From Morinoia aosen (taxonomy: Eukaryota > Arthropoda > Malacostraca > Amphipoda > Talitridae): 64,000 nucleotides of DNA. This document shows positions 1 through 12,047 of this stretch, in pieces; the stretch's first letter is position 1; each line of letters opens with the position of its first letter. Below the pieces are notes generated by a model, which saw only the letters and a list, made by a program, of their open reading frames with translations, did no database searches and was not told the DNA's origin. The stretch lies in contig CM059569.1 of assembly GCA_030386875.1 (NCBI GenBank), positions 47,841,842 through 47,905,841 of the forward strand, in the 5' to 3' direction. The translations under genes and the position numbers were made by a program.

Positions 1-296
1 GCGAGCGTATGTTTTTGCGCCGAACGACGCGGGGAACGTTCAATCGCGGCTCTCACATTGGCCACGTTTTCAGGTCCTGTTGCTGTCCTGGGACGTCCAG
101 GCGACTTCTTTTTCAATGCTGAACTCGTCTGTCTAAAATTTGACACCCACACTTTAATCGTAGCGTGATGTGGAACAGGATCATGACGCCCGAGTCCGAA
201 ATGAATTCGAAAAGCACGTTGTGTAGCAATTATCGAACCGCCGCATTCGATAAACCGCTCAATAACAAAGGCACGATGTTCACCAGACCAAGGCAT
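1..296 (-). pseudogene. DUF4817-type transposase N-terminal fragment, cut by the window edge
   Basis: An open frame starts at an ATG at 296 and runs off the window without a stop (98 codons). It begins MPWSGEHRAFVIERFIE, continues with ATQRAFRIHFGLGRHDPVP and a helix-turn-helix-like VWVSNFRQT, then SPGRPRT and ends near IERSPRRSAQKH. This order (ATQRAF, then VPxxxTIxxWVxNFR, then PGRPRT..ENVxxVR..IxRSPRRSA) is the DUF4817 DNA-binding domain that is common in arthropod transposable-element proteins related to Tc1/mariner. The catalytic DDE part would lie to the left of the window. I see no internal stop, so the copy may be intact or a truncated fragment. Classing it as a pseudogene is a guess, because the remainder is not visible. 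The domain match is recalled from family knowledge, not searched. Confidence 0.7.
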
Positions 297-2123
297 GTTG
301 ACTACTGTGTCGAGAATCTGTTAAGAATTATCAATTTTCGAATTAGAAATGAGAATTTAGGGAAAATCTTTACCAGGTGTGATAAATTCGAGTTTTTGAT
401 CATGTGTAACAAATTTACGTGTAACAAATTTTGTACTTTAAAAAGAAAAAATACATCAGTGGGCTTTGCTTTATGTGTTGTTAAAACATTGTAGGGTGCG
501 CATTCAGCAGTACAGAGAGTGATCGAGCCCACACGTTCGTTGAAAGAATGTTTTGGTAAGGCCAATCTGAAGAGCATCGGGCAGTTTTGTATTTATTTTA
601 CCACGAAGGAATTTCTGAGGGAACTTGGTTACAAGATCTCTTACAGGGCAGAGAAACCTTTCCACAAAAGTGTTTGTAGACAGGGCGATCTTAAAATAAC
701 ATGAGGAGAAGAGGCCAGCGAAACTTGAGAGGGTTCGGCTGAACCACATGGAGAGAAATTTATTGAAAGCACTTGTAAGCGTTGGGGCTGAGGACGCTGG
801 ACAGAAGAGGGTGACAGATTTATGACACACCATGGTAGGCTTAGGAGGTCCGTGAGAGAGCGAGCGATATTATCGAAAAGCAAACAACCTCAGAAGAAGG
901 CGGAGATTACGGCGCGCTTGGCAAAACATTTCAACAGCAAATAAGAAAAGGACAGCCTCAGGGAAAACCAATGGGAACGTTAGAGGAAAGTCTAGGAGGA
1001 CGCTCAAGAAGCCCGTGAGAACATGATTGGTCTCACAAAAGAAAAGGGGGAGTACAGCTTTTGAACGGAGGGACAGAGCTGATTAGATGCGAGCAGTCTA
1101 ACGCGGTTCATCATCATAGAAAGAAGTACGTGTAACTAAGTGTCATACTGGAAAAGCATTCTGAAAAATATAAGTGAAAATATTGAATATATTGAACGTA
1201 TAGAGGAAGTTGAATAAGTTGTTTTGAGCCCGTAAATTAAAATGAAATTAAAAAAATGTCACGTCTATTTTCCAGAAATGAAAACATCGTAACCAAACTG
1301 TGCAGTATATGAAGTAATAATTTGAACGACAGTTGGGCGGGTAAGGAGTATTTCGGATCATAAGATATACAGTTCCTTTTGAAAAGAAGTTTTGAAATAA
1401 AAGTCATGAAAAATAATGTCACATTAACGTAAAAATTTAAAATAATTTTTGAGCACAATTTTTCGGCAATTAAAAGAAGTAACGAGCTGGTAAATTATTT
1501 GCAGGCAGGGCGGTCGTCGCAGATGTCTAACGTGATTGGAGGTTACGCGCTAGAAGTCAGAAGTGGAGATTTGGAAGGTGGTCGTCATAAATTTTTTGGA
1601 ACTGAGAATCACTTGTGGAGACTGAACTGGATTCGTGCCTTTGAGAAGGAACGTGTGAACGAACGTTATGACCACATCTGTACTGCTGAACGCCACAATA
1701 ATTGAGGGGAATTCTGTCATATTCATGTGTGGGAAAGTGAGGGAAGGGCTGGCCGGCCCAGATTTACTGGGATATCAATTGTGTGTAATTCAGTAGGGTA
1801 GGCTTTGAGGCAGGTTGTAAAATTTAACTGGGTTCTAATGACATGTTCATGGATTGTCAGCCAAATTTCTGTGTAATTATGTGCAGTAGGTCATTTGACG
1901 TATGCTATCTGCTTTCATTACTTAATTAGCATTGTTCCTAACACCAATCATTGTGTGTGCGCTCATTGATGTTTGTATCACGTCTAGCTGGGAATTATAA
2001 ATGTTAAGCATAGTTCACCCTGTGTATCATGCCCCACAATATTAGAAGCAATCCATCGTAATGCAACGGAGGGCGCCCAGAAAATGCGCTGCGTAAGTGG
2101 GTCAGCGATCCCCCGGTGAGTAC
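297..2123. other. intergenic, no gene recognised
   Basis: Only short open frames occur on either strand. None has a recognisable domain or a plausible splice pattern. The stretch 500-1130 is less AT-rich than its surroundings but resembles no family I know. Confidence 0.4.
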
Positions 2124-2331
2124 CTTTATTTTTAGTATATGCACTGTAATTGCCGATTATAATTCATTTAATTTGTGTTGTGTATATAGCCTGGAGGTGT
2201 GCCATTCCTCTATTCCGAGAACCTGATCTTTATTTTTAGTATATGCACTGTAATTGCCGATTATAATTCATTTAATTTGTGTTGTGTATATAGCCTGGAG
2301 GTGTGCCATTCCTCTATTCCGAGAACCTGAT
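2124..2331. repeat. tandem duplication, two 104-bp units
   Basis: The unit beginning CTTTATTTTTAGTATATGC and ending near GAGAACCTGAT occurs at 2124-2227 and again at 2228-2331 with no visible difference. The identity indicates a very recent duplication or an assembly duplication. Confidence 0.9.
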
Positions 2332-3134
2332 CTTCTTGTTAATGAATTGTTAACAAGGAGGTGAAGGGTAATATTTCTCGTGACAACTGACAAATGGCAT
2401 AAAACCGGCTTTCTAACGGTTTTTACCCCACTACTCTACCTGCTCCCTCTTCTGAGAAAAAGGGATTTGAAATCGGATAGGTTTTTCTGCCCCACCCTGT
2501 ATATCAATGAAAACAAAGAAATAAAATTAACTTACCCACTAGGAGATTCTTTACCTTAAAAAATGCAAAATCACTATTTGAAATTAGTGTGGACATAATT
2601 GAAAATCATAAAAAAACATACCAAGCAACAAGTTCAACTTTTATATCTCTCCAACTCTAAATAGTACATAATCTTAGCATTTTACTCCAAACTTGGGTAA
2701 AACATACTTTTATCCTCGAGCTTCTAATTTTCTTAGTTAATTTTATCTAGTAAAAAAAACATCAATCAATAAAATACCTTCTCTCTGTCCCTTGACAAAC
2801 TAAGTAAATGATTTCCCTTAAACACTATTTGTCAGAAACTTGATTACTGATCAATAATAGAAAATTAACCTCCACAGGCAACAACTTTGCCTGCATTTAA
2901 ACAAAACTTTAGACCTCATGAATAAAGTTTAGTTAACAGCATTAAAAGATAATAAAATAATAGATGTTTAGGCATTTCTAGAGTTTACCTACCCCATGCG
3001 TTATATTTTTAATTGAAGTGAAATTTTTATGAAACTAACCCAGGATATGTAAAATTGGAATTGGAACACATTTCATTATATATAATTTTCTTCTTTGCTT
3101 TTCAGAAAAAAGAAATATCATTTTCATTACTATA
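2332..3134. other. AT-rich intergenic, no gene seen
   Basis: AT-rich sequence with only short random frames. No repeat structure or domain was recognised. Confidence 0.4.
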
Positions 3135-3946
3135 CAGTCGAACCTCAGTTCTCGAACGTCTCGGAGCTCGAACATTTTGGTTTTCGAACAGAAATTTTGA
3201 GAGTCAACTGCTTCCGTATTCAAACAAAATTTTGGTTCATGAACAACAATGACACGTGGCTGCAAGACCGGTTGTTAGTAAACCAACAGTCTTGCACAAA
3301 CCGCTGTGCTGTAAACATTCGTTCTGTAATTCTCTTCTTCTCATGATTTTTTTTTATTAGCCCTCAGTCATGGCTCCGAAGAAAGCTAAAGTTGATAGTG
3401 ATAAAGGGAAAAGGAGAGTTGTGAAAAGAACAATAAAAGTGAAGAAAGAAATCATTGCAAAATATGAAAGTGGCGTGCTTTTATCTGATCTTTCAACATA
3501 GACAAAAACAAAGAGAAAGATTTACCAGATCCAAAAAGACAAAGAAGAGAAGAAACCCCGGAAATAGAGTTACCAGAAGTTCTATGGCAGGGGATTGCCC
3601 TTCCAAGAATTAACTTCTCCTATTTCCTCCCACACCTTTATCAAAATACGCAATTGCACGTCATCCAAAAAGGTACTATAAGTTATACAGTATTGCTTTA
3701 TTAAATTTACTTCTCTCATGTTTTTTGTTTTATTCAGATTTCATGTGATATTTACTGTTTATAAAAATGTTTTTTTTTAATATTATATATAGTGTAAGCA
3801 GGTAAGTAGGTGTTCATCTGGTACTTGACGACGAATTAATCTCTTTTCCATTAACTTTAATGGGAAAATATGATTCAGTTCTCGAACAATTCGGTTTTGG
3901 AACATGCTTTCGGAAGGAATTATGTTCGAGAACCGAGGTTTGACTG
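3135..3946 (+). mobile_element. Internally deleted Tigger/pogo-type DNA transposon
   Basis: The ends are inverted repeats: CAGTCGAACCTCAGTTCTCG at the left and, read on the opposite strand, CAGTCAAACCTCGGTTCTCG at the right. Both are flanked by TA (3133-3134 and 3947-3948), the target duplication of Tc1/mariner/pogo elements. Inside are two short remnants of a Tigger-like transposase, the N-terminus and an acidic C-terminal tail, with the DNA-binding remainder and DDE core missing. The element is therefore non-autonomous, about 0.8 kb. Confidence 0.85.
3370..3501 (+). pseudogene. Tigger-like transposase N-terminal remnant
   Basis: ATG at 3370 opens a 43-codon frame starting MAPKKAKVDSDKGKRR and continuing KVKKEIIAKYESGVLLSDLS before TAG at 3499-3501. 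It matches the start of the pogo/Tigger CENP-B-type helix-turn-helix, in which a basic segment is followed by KxxIIxKyExG..vsdLa. The domain is cut after the first helices by an internal deletion. About 40 bases further, 3540-3600 encodes an acidic stretch typical of the C-terminal tail of the same family, so the core is lost. Confidence 0.75.
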
Positions 3947-4442
3947 TATTAGATCTTCAGCATTTATTGAATTGTGTAGTGCTTTTAGTGTATTTGCAGT
4001 TTTACTATTTGACTCTGACTAATATGAATTTTATAAAATGTAGCTCTCTTATGCAATTTAATGCTTAGGCTTTATAATTTTGGTGTTCTAAATATTTTCT
4101 TAGACAAAAGTGTAATACTTTTGTTTCCACAAGAAGAAAGAACTTTTTATGGGAAGTCATCTTGCAATCCTACAAATTTTGAAACTTGTTTCAAGTTGTT
4201 TATTTATATTTGTATTTGGGACTTTCCATAACTGATCAGTAAACAATTGGATTCATTATGCAGTTGTTGATTGACTTGAGGAAAGAGTTTGGTATTAGGA
4301 AGAATTTTTTTTTAATATTCAACCTAGAGCAATGAAATTTGGTATACTGATAGCAAATACAATTTAGAATTATTTGCCTTTGATGAAAAAATGTCAATTT
4401 TTTTAATAGAAAACATGATATTCATAGAAAACAAAATTTTAT
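3947..4442. other. AT-rich intergenic, no gene seen
   Basis: No frame, repeat or motif could be supported. Confidence 0.4.
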
Positions 4443-4795
4443 GGTAGGATTTTTAAAATGCATCTCCTCCCACAGTTTTATAGTAAAAGTGATGATTTTG
4501 GTGTCATTGAATGCAAAAATACTTATATGTTCCAAAAACCAACATGGCATTCTCCAAACTTTTAGTTTGATATGAAAAAAACATTAAAAATTCCAAAGCA
4601 TGTCTTCTTTCTTCAAATTACGTAATTTATGACGTCACAACTTTTGATCAAAAAGGAATTTTGAACTGCCATTTTAGTTTTTGGAAAGCTCACGTTGTTC
4701 CACATTCAATGATACCAAAATCATCAATGTAGCTCAAAAACTGGCGGAGGATATGCATTTTGAAACCCCACATTCTAATCCTCCCAAAAATAATA
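4443..4795. repeat. imperfect foldback repeat (MITE-like)
   Basis: The left arm, from GGTAGGATTTTTAAAATGCA through GATTTTGGTGTCATTGAATG (4443-4513), is repeated in inverted orientation at about 4702-4795 (CATTCAATGATACCAAAATC and onward). An AT-rich spacer separates the arms. No target duplication was identified. Confidence 0.65.
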
Positions 4796-4946
4796 ACAAA
4801 GAAACCTAAACAATCTCAATTTTTCTTTATTATTATTGATTGGGTCAGCTAGGACCTTTGAAATCATTATACAGTAATAAAGAGACATAGAAGATGACAT
4901 AGCAATGTCACGCTGTGAAGAAAGTGCCAAGGAGAAGGTGTAACAT

Positions 4947-5621
4947 GGTCAATGTGAAGTTTAATGCAATCACAGAAAATAATAACTGCGATCCCAGGAA
5001 TCACTAAAGGAACCCATTTAAGAACGTTCTACATGAATGACATTCCGGTCGCTGATGCCTTATTTTTGAATAATTGAACTTTGAAGTTGGCCATTGCGCC
5101 AAAGGAAGCGAGCGCGTGAAACGGAATTTAATTAATAACGGAAGCTATTACAAACGTAAAGAGGTCGGGTCGTGAGGGGGAGGCACAGTTCTTCTAGTGA
5201 AAATTATAAATAAAGCTTCTAACCCACCTATTAGGATGACGACCGCAATCTTGTTGACATCGGCTCCAAGATGGCGGCGCCCATGGTAGTCTCCATCTTA
5301 GAGCCGATGCAAACAAGATTGCGGTCGTCACCCTAATGGGTGGGTTAGAAGCTTTATTTATAATTTTCACTAGAAGAACTGTGCCTCCCCCTCACGACCC
5401 AACCTCTTTACGTTTGTAATAGGGGGTTAGCTTCCGTTTTTAATTGAATTACGCTCGCTTCCTTTGGCGCGGGAAGGCCAACTTCAAAGTTCAATAATTC
5501 AAAAATAAAGCATCAGCGAGCAGAATGTCGTTCTTGTAAAACGTTCTCAAATGGGTTCCTTTAGTGATTGTTTGGAATATAATTATTAATTTCCGTGATT
5601 GCATTAAACTTCACATTGACC
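4947..5621. repeat. long near-perfect palindrome (foldback family F, copy 1)
   Basis: About 335 bp on each side of a centre near 5284 are inverted copies. The outer arm starts GGTCAATGTGAAGTTTAATG and recurs inverted at the right end. The inner arm contains TACAAACGTAAAGAGG and TTATAAATAAAGCTTCTAA, followed by a loop-proximal CCAAGATGGCGGCGCCCATGG. The left end is slightly more diverged than the inner arms. The same arm sequence recurs at 5705-6002, 26100-26840 and 57288-57970, so this is an interspersed family. It has no coding capacity. Confidence 0.88.
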
Positions 5622-5704
5622 TGTAACATGATAAAATACCACTTCCTCCTCCCCTCTCTTGGCTTGTGCGCGCCAGGGAAGCGCGTGTGCCTAGGTAATT
5701 TGAT

Positions 5705-6002
5705 TAATAACGGAAGCTAACCCTCTATTACAAACGTAAAGAGGTTGGGTCGTGAGAGGTAGCCACAGTTTTTTTACTGAAAATTATAAATAAAGGTTTC
5801 TAGTGACGTCCGTTTACATCGACTCCAAGGTGGCAGCCACCATGGCGCCATCCGATACCCAAGATGAAGGCAGCCATCTTGGAGTCGATGTAAATGGACG
5901 TCCCTGGAAACCTTTATTTATAATTTTCACTAGAAGAACTGTGGCTACCCCTCACAACCCAACCTCTTTACGTTTGTAATAGGGGGTTAGCTTCTGTTTC
6001 TA
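5705..6002. repeat. palindrome, foldback family F, copy 2 (shorter)
   Basis: Inverted arms share family-F blocks (TACAAACGTAAAGAGG, GGTAGCCACAG, TTATAAATAAAGG) around a different centre that contains CATCGACTCCAAGGTGG and its inverted partner ATCTTGGAGTCGATG. A one-armed tail, recalling the outer arm of copy 1, continues to about 6120. Confidence 0.85.
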
Positions 6003-6668
6003 TTGCAAAAACAATAACTGCTATTGCGCAAAAAAGGCCATTCAGGAGCGCCGTTCGTATAACTTCAAACCTAAATAAATCAAAAACTAAGCATTTGCGA
6101 GCACATTGTCACTCGTGTAAAACGTCTTAAAATTGACTATATTATGAAAATCAACAAAATTATGAAAATCGTTGACAACATTAAAGTAAATATTGACCTT
6201 GAAAACTTTAAATTTTAGAGAACAAGAATATGGTTTAATGTAATGGCAGGGCTTAGCAGATCTTCTCACAAACTCGGTCATATTCAACAACAGCACCCTA
6301 ACAGTTTATGAATTTAGAGCTAGTTTTCTATACCAAAAAACCTATTCAAAAATAATTAACTCCTTTAATTAAGAACCTACGTATTCCTTACATGTATTCA
6401 TCAATTAACCTTTTCACAGCGACTAGCTTATAAATCATCTCTTATAGAATCCTACAGTGAGAGGGTTGAGCAAAATTGTATTCAAGCTCATCATCTGGTC
6501 GCGGTGATCGGGTGCAACACTTTCATAGATTAGTCTAACGAATAACCAATTTCAAGGTGAATCAACTGCAAAAACATAAATTTAATACTTTCCGCAGACG
6601 ATAACGGCCTCGTAAATTTTGGTGTCACATGAACTGTCCCTGCATACGAATCAAACACGTATCCACAG
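6003..6668. other. intergenic, no gene seen
   Basis: Apart from the family-F tail up to about 6120 I see no feature. Confidence 0.4.
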
Positions 6669-7258
6669 CAGGGTTGCCAGATGGTCTAACCTAAATTTCC
6701 CTGTTTTGGTCTCAAAATTTCCCTTTTTGACTAAAAATTTCCCTGTTTTGTAAACTCTTAAAACATACATACGTACATACATACAATCATATTCCTTTTA
6801 CAGAAAATACCTATTTTAGTGAATATCTCTTTGATTTTTCCACGCAAGCATGTTGCTTTAGCACTAATGAGTGTGATGAGAGTCACAAATGAATCTTTAA
6901 CATCTTTTGTAACAACCCTTGCCTCCAATGCCAAATGCTTTGTACTTCATTTATATGTTTATTCATCCATTGTCAGTGAAATATATACTCTGACTGTTCC
7001 AAGTCTGTATGTACGCGTACAATACAGTACGTGTATCAAAGTTCGAACATGTCCGATATGAGTTACAAAATGTAAATACTGAGTAGCTTAGCACAAAATG
7101 CTAAATGGCTGATCACTAAGATATAATTTTACTTGAAAACGAAGCCTAATAGCAAAATTTCCCTGTTTTCATGCGGTTTTCAAAGTTTTTTCTCTTTTTC
7201 CCTTTGGGAACCAAAATTTCCCGAAAGCAGGGAAATTTCCCTGCATCTGGCAACACTG
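6669..7258. mobile_element. Non-autonomous hAT element (590 bp MITE)
   Basis: The termini are CAGGGTTGCCAGATG (left) and CATCTGGCAACACTG (right), inverted repeats of the hAT type. They are flanked by an exact 8-bp target duplication ATCCACAG (6661-6668 and 7259-7266). Near each end the motif AAATTTCCCT with a T/G tail is repeated three or more times, as expected for subterminal transposase-binding sites. Nothing in the interior looks like a transposase. Confidence 0.92.
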
Positions 7259-7266
7259 ATCCACAG

Positions 7267-7961
7267 AGGATCGCTTGAATTTCCTTTCCCAGGACGGTGG
7301 TGTCCGATGTAAACAAATGCGGCAAGTCCACGTCAACGTAAACGAACAGGTTATGGGACTGGCTGGCAGGACAGCAATATTCTACCACATTGCAACGTAA
7401 GCACTTGCAAGTTTGCAACATTTTTTTAGCTAAATTGGATTTATGTCTACCTATATTATCAGCATTTCAGCAAAAGCCATGTCCCATACTCTTGTTATCA
7501 TCAAATTTATCGAAATATTTGGATTAATTGAAAATAATAGTTTACGAATAAGTACCATGGAAAAAAGTAATGAAAACATCATACTGCTGTTATTCAGGTA
7601 GCACCAAATCAAATATTTTGAATGTGATAATTTACGACACAAACGATGGCTTCGCTTGCTAAAAGATTTTAAATACCTATTGGCCAATCAGGTGATCTGA
7701 GAGAAGCACGCGCTATAACGGCACGTGATCAACCACTGGAAATCAAATACATCATATAATAATGATTTTTTCAAAACCTAACGTAATTGCACACTAATGT
7801 TATGGTTAGTTAATCAGTCACTCTTTCGTTGCCTTCAGGAAGGTGCGAATGCATCTTCAAGACGAATTTTTGTGCCAAGTTCATTATATTTGTAGTTTTT
7901 ATGTTAAGTGATTCATTCGTTTTATCACTGATATTTTTGTGTTGAACGAAGTGTAATTGCA
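7267..7961. other. upstream region of the fucosyltransferase gene
   Basis: No coding frame. The promoter and 5' UTR of the gene starting at 7962 presumably lie here, but I see no convincing TATA box. An in-frame TGA at 7929-7931 lies 33 bases upstream of the chosen ATG and closes the reading frame. Confidence 0.4.
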
Positions 7962-10900
7962 ATGTTATCTTTCTTCATTATGACTTGTTTTGTGGCAATC
8001 ATCTTACAAGTGGATTGTGTCCATTCACCGATTAAAGATGGCGGCGGTACACGGCGGGAAAATTTGAATATAGAAATGATTTGGTGGACTCCTTTTACGG
8101 GATTGTTCGCTGAACAGAAAAATTGCGGAGATGTCAACTGCTATGTAACAGAAGATAGAAGTGCAGTGACTCGATTGAATAGTAAAATAGCAGTACTATT
8201 TTATGGAAGTGACTTAAAACCTGAAAACCTTCCCACAAACCACGATTCAAACCAAATTTGGGCATTGTTACACGAAGAGTCGCCGAAAAATAATCCAATT
8301 TTATGCCATTCGAACACGCTAGAGCTATTCAACTTTACGTCCACGTTTAGCCGATATTCCTCAGAGCCAATAACGCTCCAGTACTTAAAATCCTTGGAGC
8401 ATCTGGTGCGTGATAACCTAGTTCCCACCAAGAGGAAAAATGTGTTAGTTCAAGAAGGATTAGCACCAATCATTTATATTCAATCGGACTGTGACACGCC
8501 ATCTGAAAGAGACACTTATGTGGAGTTACTGCAAAAATATATTAAGGTAAAATTTAGGGAATATACGTACAAGAGTAATGTTAGTTGACCATTTTCCCAT
8601 CTGTCGAATTGTAGTTGGTGATGGCCAATAAATCTCAAATTGCTTTTACCACACCATAAGTTTAAGCTCTGGCCGATGATATTAAAGAATAAGGATGCGA
8701 ACACACAGCTTAGATGCGAACACTTTCCATGTAAATATTACTAGACCGTCGAATTTTGAATTAAATTCGGTGTTCACTGTGGGGGCTTGCGCTGAAGTGC
8801 TCAATGTTGCTATTCGTTACCCATGAGGTTCAAGTGCTAGTAACGAGGTTGAAATTAAGTAGCACCAACCTATGTTAATGTGTTATTGCCTTAGTTTAAT
8901 ATACTGAAAATCCTTTGCGATAAAGAAATAATGTGTAAAGATTTCTGTGCGCTGAGATCTGGTAGGATGACAGTGGTTCACCGTACGCAGCATTTAAAAA
9001 TGCACACACATATAATTCAAGACGAAATTGAAGCACTAATAGACTGTCCCCTAGACATTGGGCCCCCAAACGCACCAGTTGTTGATTGTTGACATTTTTA
9101 GTTAAAGAAGTTCATGAAACGCCTGATTTGGAGAAGTTAAAAAGCAAGAGCTAGCTAACTAATCGTGCAAATCCTTGAGGTTTATTTTTTCTATTTTGGA
9201 AGTCCTATTATAAAACAAGGGTAACACACAATACACCCACCTAGAAGGCCGGATTTCATGTCGTACGCAGCTGTCATTACTTCCGTTTTTCATAAAGTAC
9301 TACAATTGCCTGATGTTCAAATTCATTTTCTAAATCCGTGTATCGCAACCATTAAAAAATAGGAAACCCCATCTTCACTCATTTTTCCTGTACATCCTCA
9401 TCAGTCGCTTTCAACATTCATCGTACGTACCGAATCTCCATGGCTATAAACTTTTTATTGGAAAAATAGTTTACGCAATACATGGATGGTATTTTTTCTT
9501 GACGATGAAGGTGGACTCGTACGGGCGGTGCCTCAACAACAAGGAGCTGCCGGAGCACCTACGAGACGGCGTGGCAAGCATGGACCATCCTGAACTCGCA
9601 ACGCTCATCGGCAGGCTAGTGTCTGGTCCTCAGCTCTAACGAATTACTCTTTGCATTGCTCGACTGGTAGAACCTCGATAACTATTATTGCTATTATTCT
9701 TATTACTAATGCATACGGCCCGTCAAAAATGACGGGATTCGATATTTTCCTTATATAAATTTACCAGATGGGGATGACAAACAATATATCCATCCTGATA
9801 GTACCCGCGATTTAAATATTTTTACTTGTGCACTGGTGAAACTCGTATCATAGATACGGTCGTTAAGCATCCTTCAAATCAAATAAGCTGTTTCTTTATG
9901 AAGCAGACACCAAAGAAATAAATACACCATGGGTATTATTAGATAAAATTATTTACGGTCGTCAGCTAAGTAGAACCTCGATGCAAAAATGTGTAAAATC
10001 TAAGTAAGCGTGTTACGCTGATGAATTTGTGTGGTGGTTGCACTTCTTTCAAATTGTTACTCTTTACATCGTCGTCGACCTGTCACTGTGGCCTAGTTTT
10101 AGAGAGCGCTCGCGTAACATCCGAAACAATAGCGGGTTAGAAGCTCCGTAGTACGAGCCCAGCACTTCTTGACGTTCGTTGATAAGCGAATTAACTCAAC
10201 CATAATTCTCAACTCGACTCCGGTACAATAAATGGGTACCAGCTCGACCGAAAATCACTCTTATTGCGCCCCAGCGTCAATTTAAATATTTAAAAAATAA
10301 TGTACTCGGTATGACATCAACTTCTTGAACACATTTAGTTCAGCCAAACGCTTGACAACGGAACCTAGTATTAGCGTTCGCGATAAAACGACGGAATATT
10401 TTTTCTACATCTATTTTCATAAAAGTAAAACACTCCTCGTTAACCTACGTCTTGCTACAACAACATATAGAAAGGTAGACTAGTTTCCACAAAATTATCT
10501 AGGAACATTTTTCAACGAATTTGACACGCCATTCACCCTGGATAAATACAGAGTCGAGTTCATCTACACGGCTCATCATTTTTTCCCCCATTTTTTTCAA
10601 CAGCATTGCTCTTGAACCTATATAGGAAAAGTTTTCACGTCAACTCTAAAAATATGAGAGTTTTCAAATACCTCTGAGTGTTTTTAAATACCTCGAGGAA
10701 GGTAATAACTATGTGTTATCATTTCCCCTTGGTATAAATGGTGTAAAAATTAGATCATACATACCACTTTCAGTGAAAATTTTACATACATCATTGAGTC
10801 ATCATAAGGATGATTTCACCTCTGCATGAATGCTTTGAAAATTAGATCATACAAACTTCTTTTAATTACAATTATTATATACGAGTCATTTGATGACCAG

Positions 10901-11608
10901 TAACGAAAGTCAACGTTTTCCAGATACAAGTTCGCAGTGGCGATAGAGAACACGGCGTGCGACGACTACATCACGGAGAAGCTGTGGCGGCCCCTCACAG
11001 CAGGCACGGTGCCTCTGTACTGGGGGTCGCCCAGTGTCACGGACTGGCTGCCCAACAACGACTCCATCATCAACATCAGGCAGTACAGCAGCCCCTTCAA
11101 GCTTGCCCAGCACCTAAATCTGCTGCTGCAAAACGACACGCTCTACGAAACGCACCTCGAGCACAAGCTTAAAGGAAAGATAAGTAACGAGCTTTTGAAG
11201 AAGACTATGGAAGAAAGAGTCTGGGGTGTTGGGAATGATCCTGAGGAGATCAATTTCATTGAGCACTTTGAGTGCACAGTATGTCGGGCTTTGCATAGAC
11301 AGCAGAAGGAGCCGCATAAGATGGAGGTGGACGGCCGCCATTACAATTGCGGTGAGCCTGTCACTGTACTGCAGTCTTTAACAAACTCGAATACAAACAA
11401 AAGTGGGGAAGAGGTGATGCCACCATATGCTAAATACAGTCTATGGTTTGAAGAGTGGCACAGAGCAAAACTTGAAGCCAAAATGCTAAGAACGTTGATA
11501 CGAACTGGCAAATACTCCCCAGAGACGTATCATCAAGACGTACTTAATTATCTCATCATAAAAGGCCACTTCAAAAAGTTTCCTCCTATACTACACGAAG
11601 AACTTTGA
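7962..11608 (+). CDS. FUT10/11-like: Alpha-1,3-fucosyltransferase family protein, FUT10/FUT11 (POFUT3/POFUT4) type, three exons
   Basis: Exons are 7962-8546, 9511-9614 and 10924-11608, giving 457 residues, close to the vertebrate family length. The start is supported by the upstream in-frame stop and a hydrophobic signal peptide (MLSFFIMTCFVAIILQ). Exon 1 carries IWWTPFTG, WALLHEESPKNNP, a FNFTSTFSRYS block and YIQSDCDTPSERDTYVELL. Exon 2 (VDSYGRCLNNKELPEH) is short and absent from simple frame scans. Exon 3 opens with the GDP-fucose-binding motif IENTACDDYITEKLWRPL, then SPSVTDWLP. These blocks are diagnostic of the FUT10/FUT11 branch of family GT10, whose mammalian members are reported as ER protein O-fucosyltransferases for EMI domains. 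The C-terminus is HEEL, a KDEL-type retrieval signal, consistent with a soluble ER enzyme. Intron 1 has a GT donor (AAG|GTAAAA). Intron 2 appears to use a GC donor (CAG|GCTAGT). FUT10 versus FUT11 orthology cannot be settled by eye. Confidence 0.93.
8547..9510 (+). other. intron 1 of the fucosyltransferase gene
   Basis: 964 bp, phase 0, donor GTAAAA and acceptor ...GATGAAG before VDSYG. Contents: no repeat or coding sequence recognised. Confidence 0.8.
9615..10923 (+). other. intron 2 of the fucosyltransferase gene (probable GC-AG)
   Basis: 1309 bp. The donor reads CAG|GCTAGT and the acceptor TTTTCCAG. The split codon AG|A keeps the reading frame and gives the family-expected spacing between the MD.. 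segment and YKF. The alternative GT donor two codons later (AGT|GTCTGG) also keeps frame but is a poor match. Nothing else was recognised inside. Confidence 0.7.
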
Positions 11609-12047
11609 TCGCACATCATGCAAAAATGTATTAAAATAACTGTACATGTGCCTAGAAGCTCCTTATCTATAAATTGCTTGTTTTGTTTTGAAAGGTTTTT
11701 CGTACTAAATTTTTGCTACATGCGTTTAGGGCGTTTATTTATCCTCCACTGAAAAGCTGGGTAACGCATACCATTCTTCATCCTTTCTTTGGTCTTGCTT
11801 GTGCATTTTGTCACTACGATCAAAAATGAATATCATACGGAGAACCATCCCTCATGTCACGTTTGATTGCTGACACTCAAAAAATCGTACACACCTTCGC
11901 TTTAGCAAGCAATAGGTGCAGTCAGTGCAATGTTGGCATGGGTCATTTCCTGCAGGAAAATGACCCGCATGATTTTTCTTGGTTTTGTGAACATGAATAT
12001 ACTCATACATGTTATGTATTGGCTTTGCAAACATGAATGTAAGTCAA
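11609..12047. other. 3' flank of the fucosyltransferase gene
   Basis: No coding frame. No canonical AATAAA lies close to the stop. A loosely repeated segment containing GTGTATTGGCTTT or a variant lies on both sides of the next MITE (around 12010 and 12375). Confidence 0.4.
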
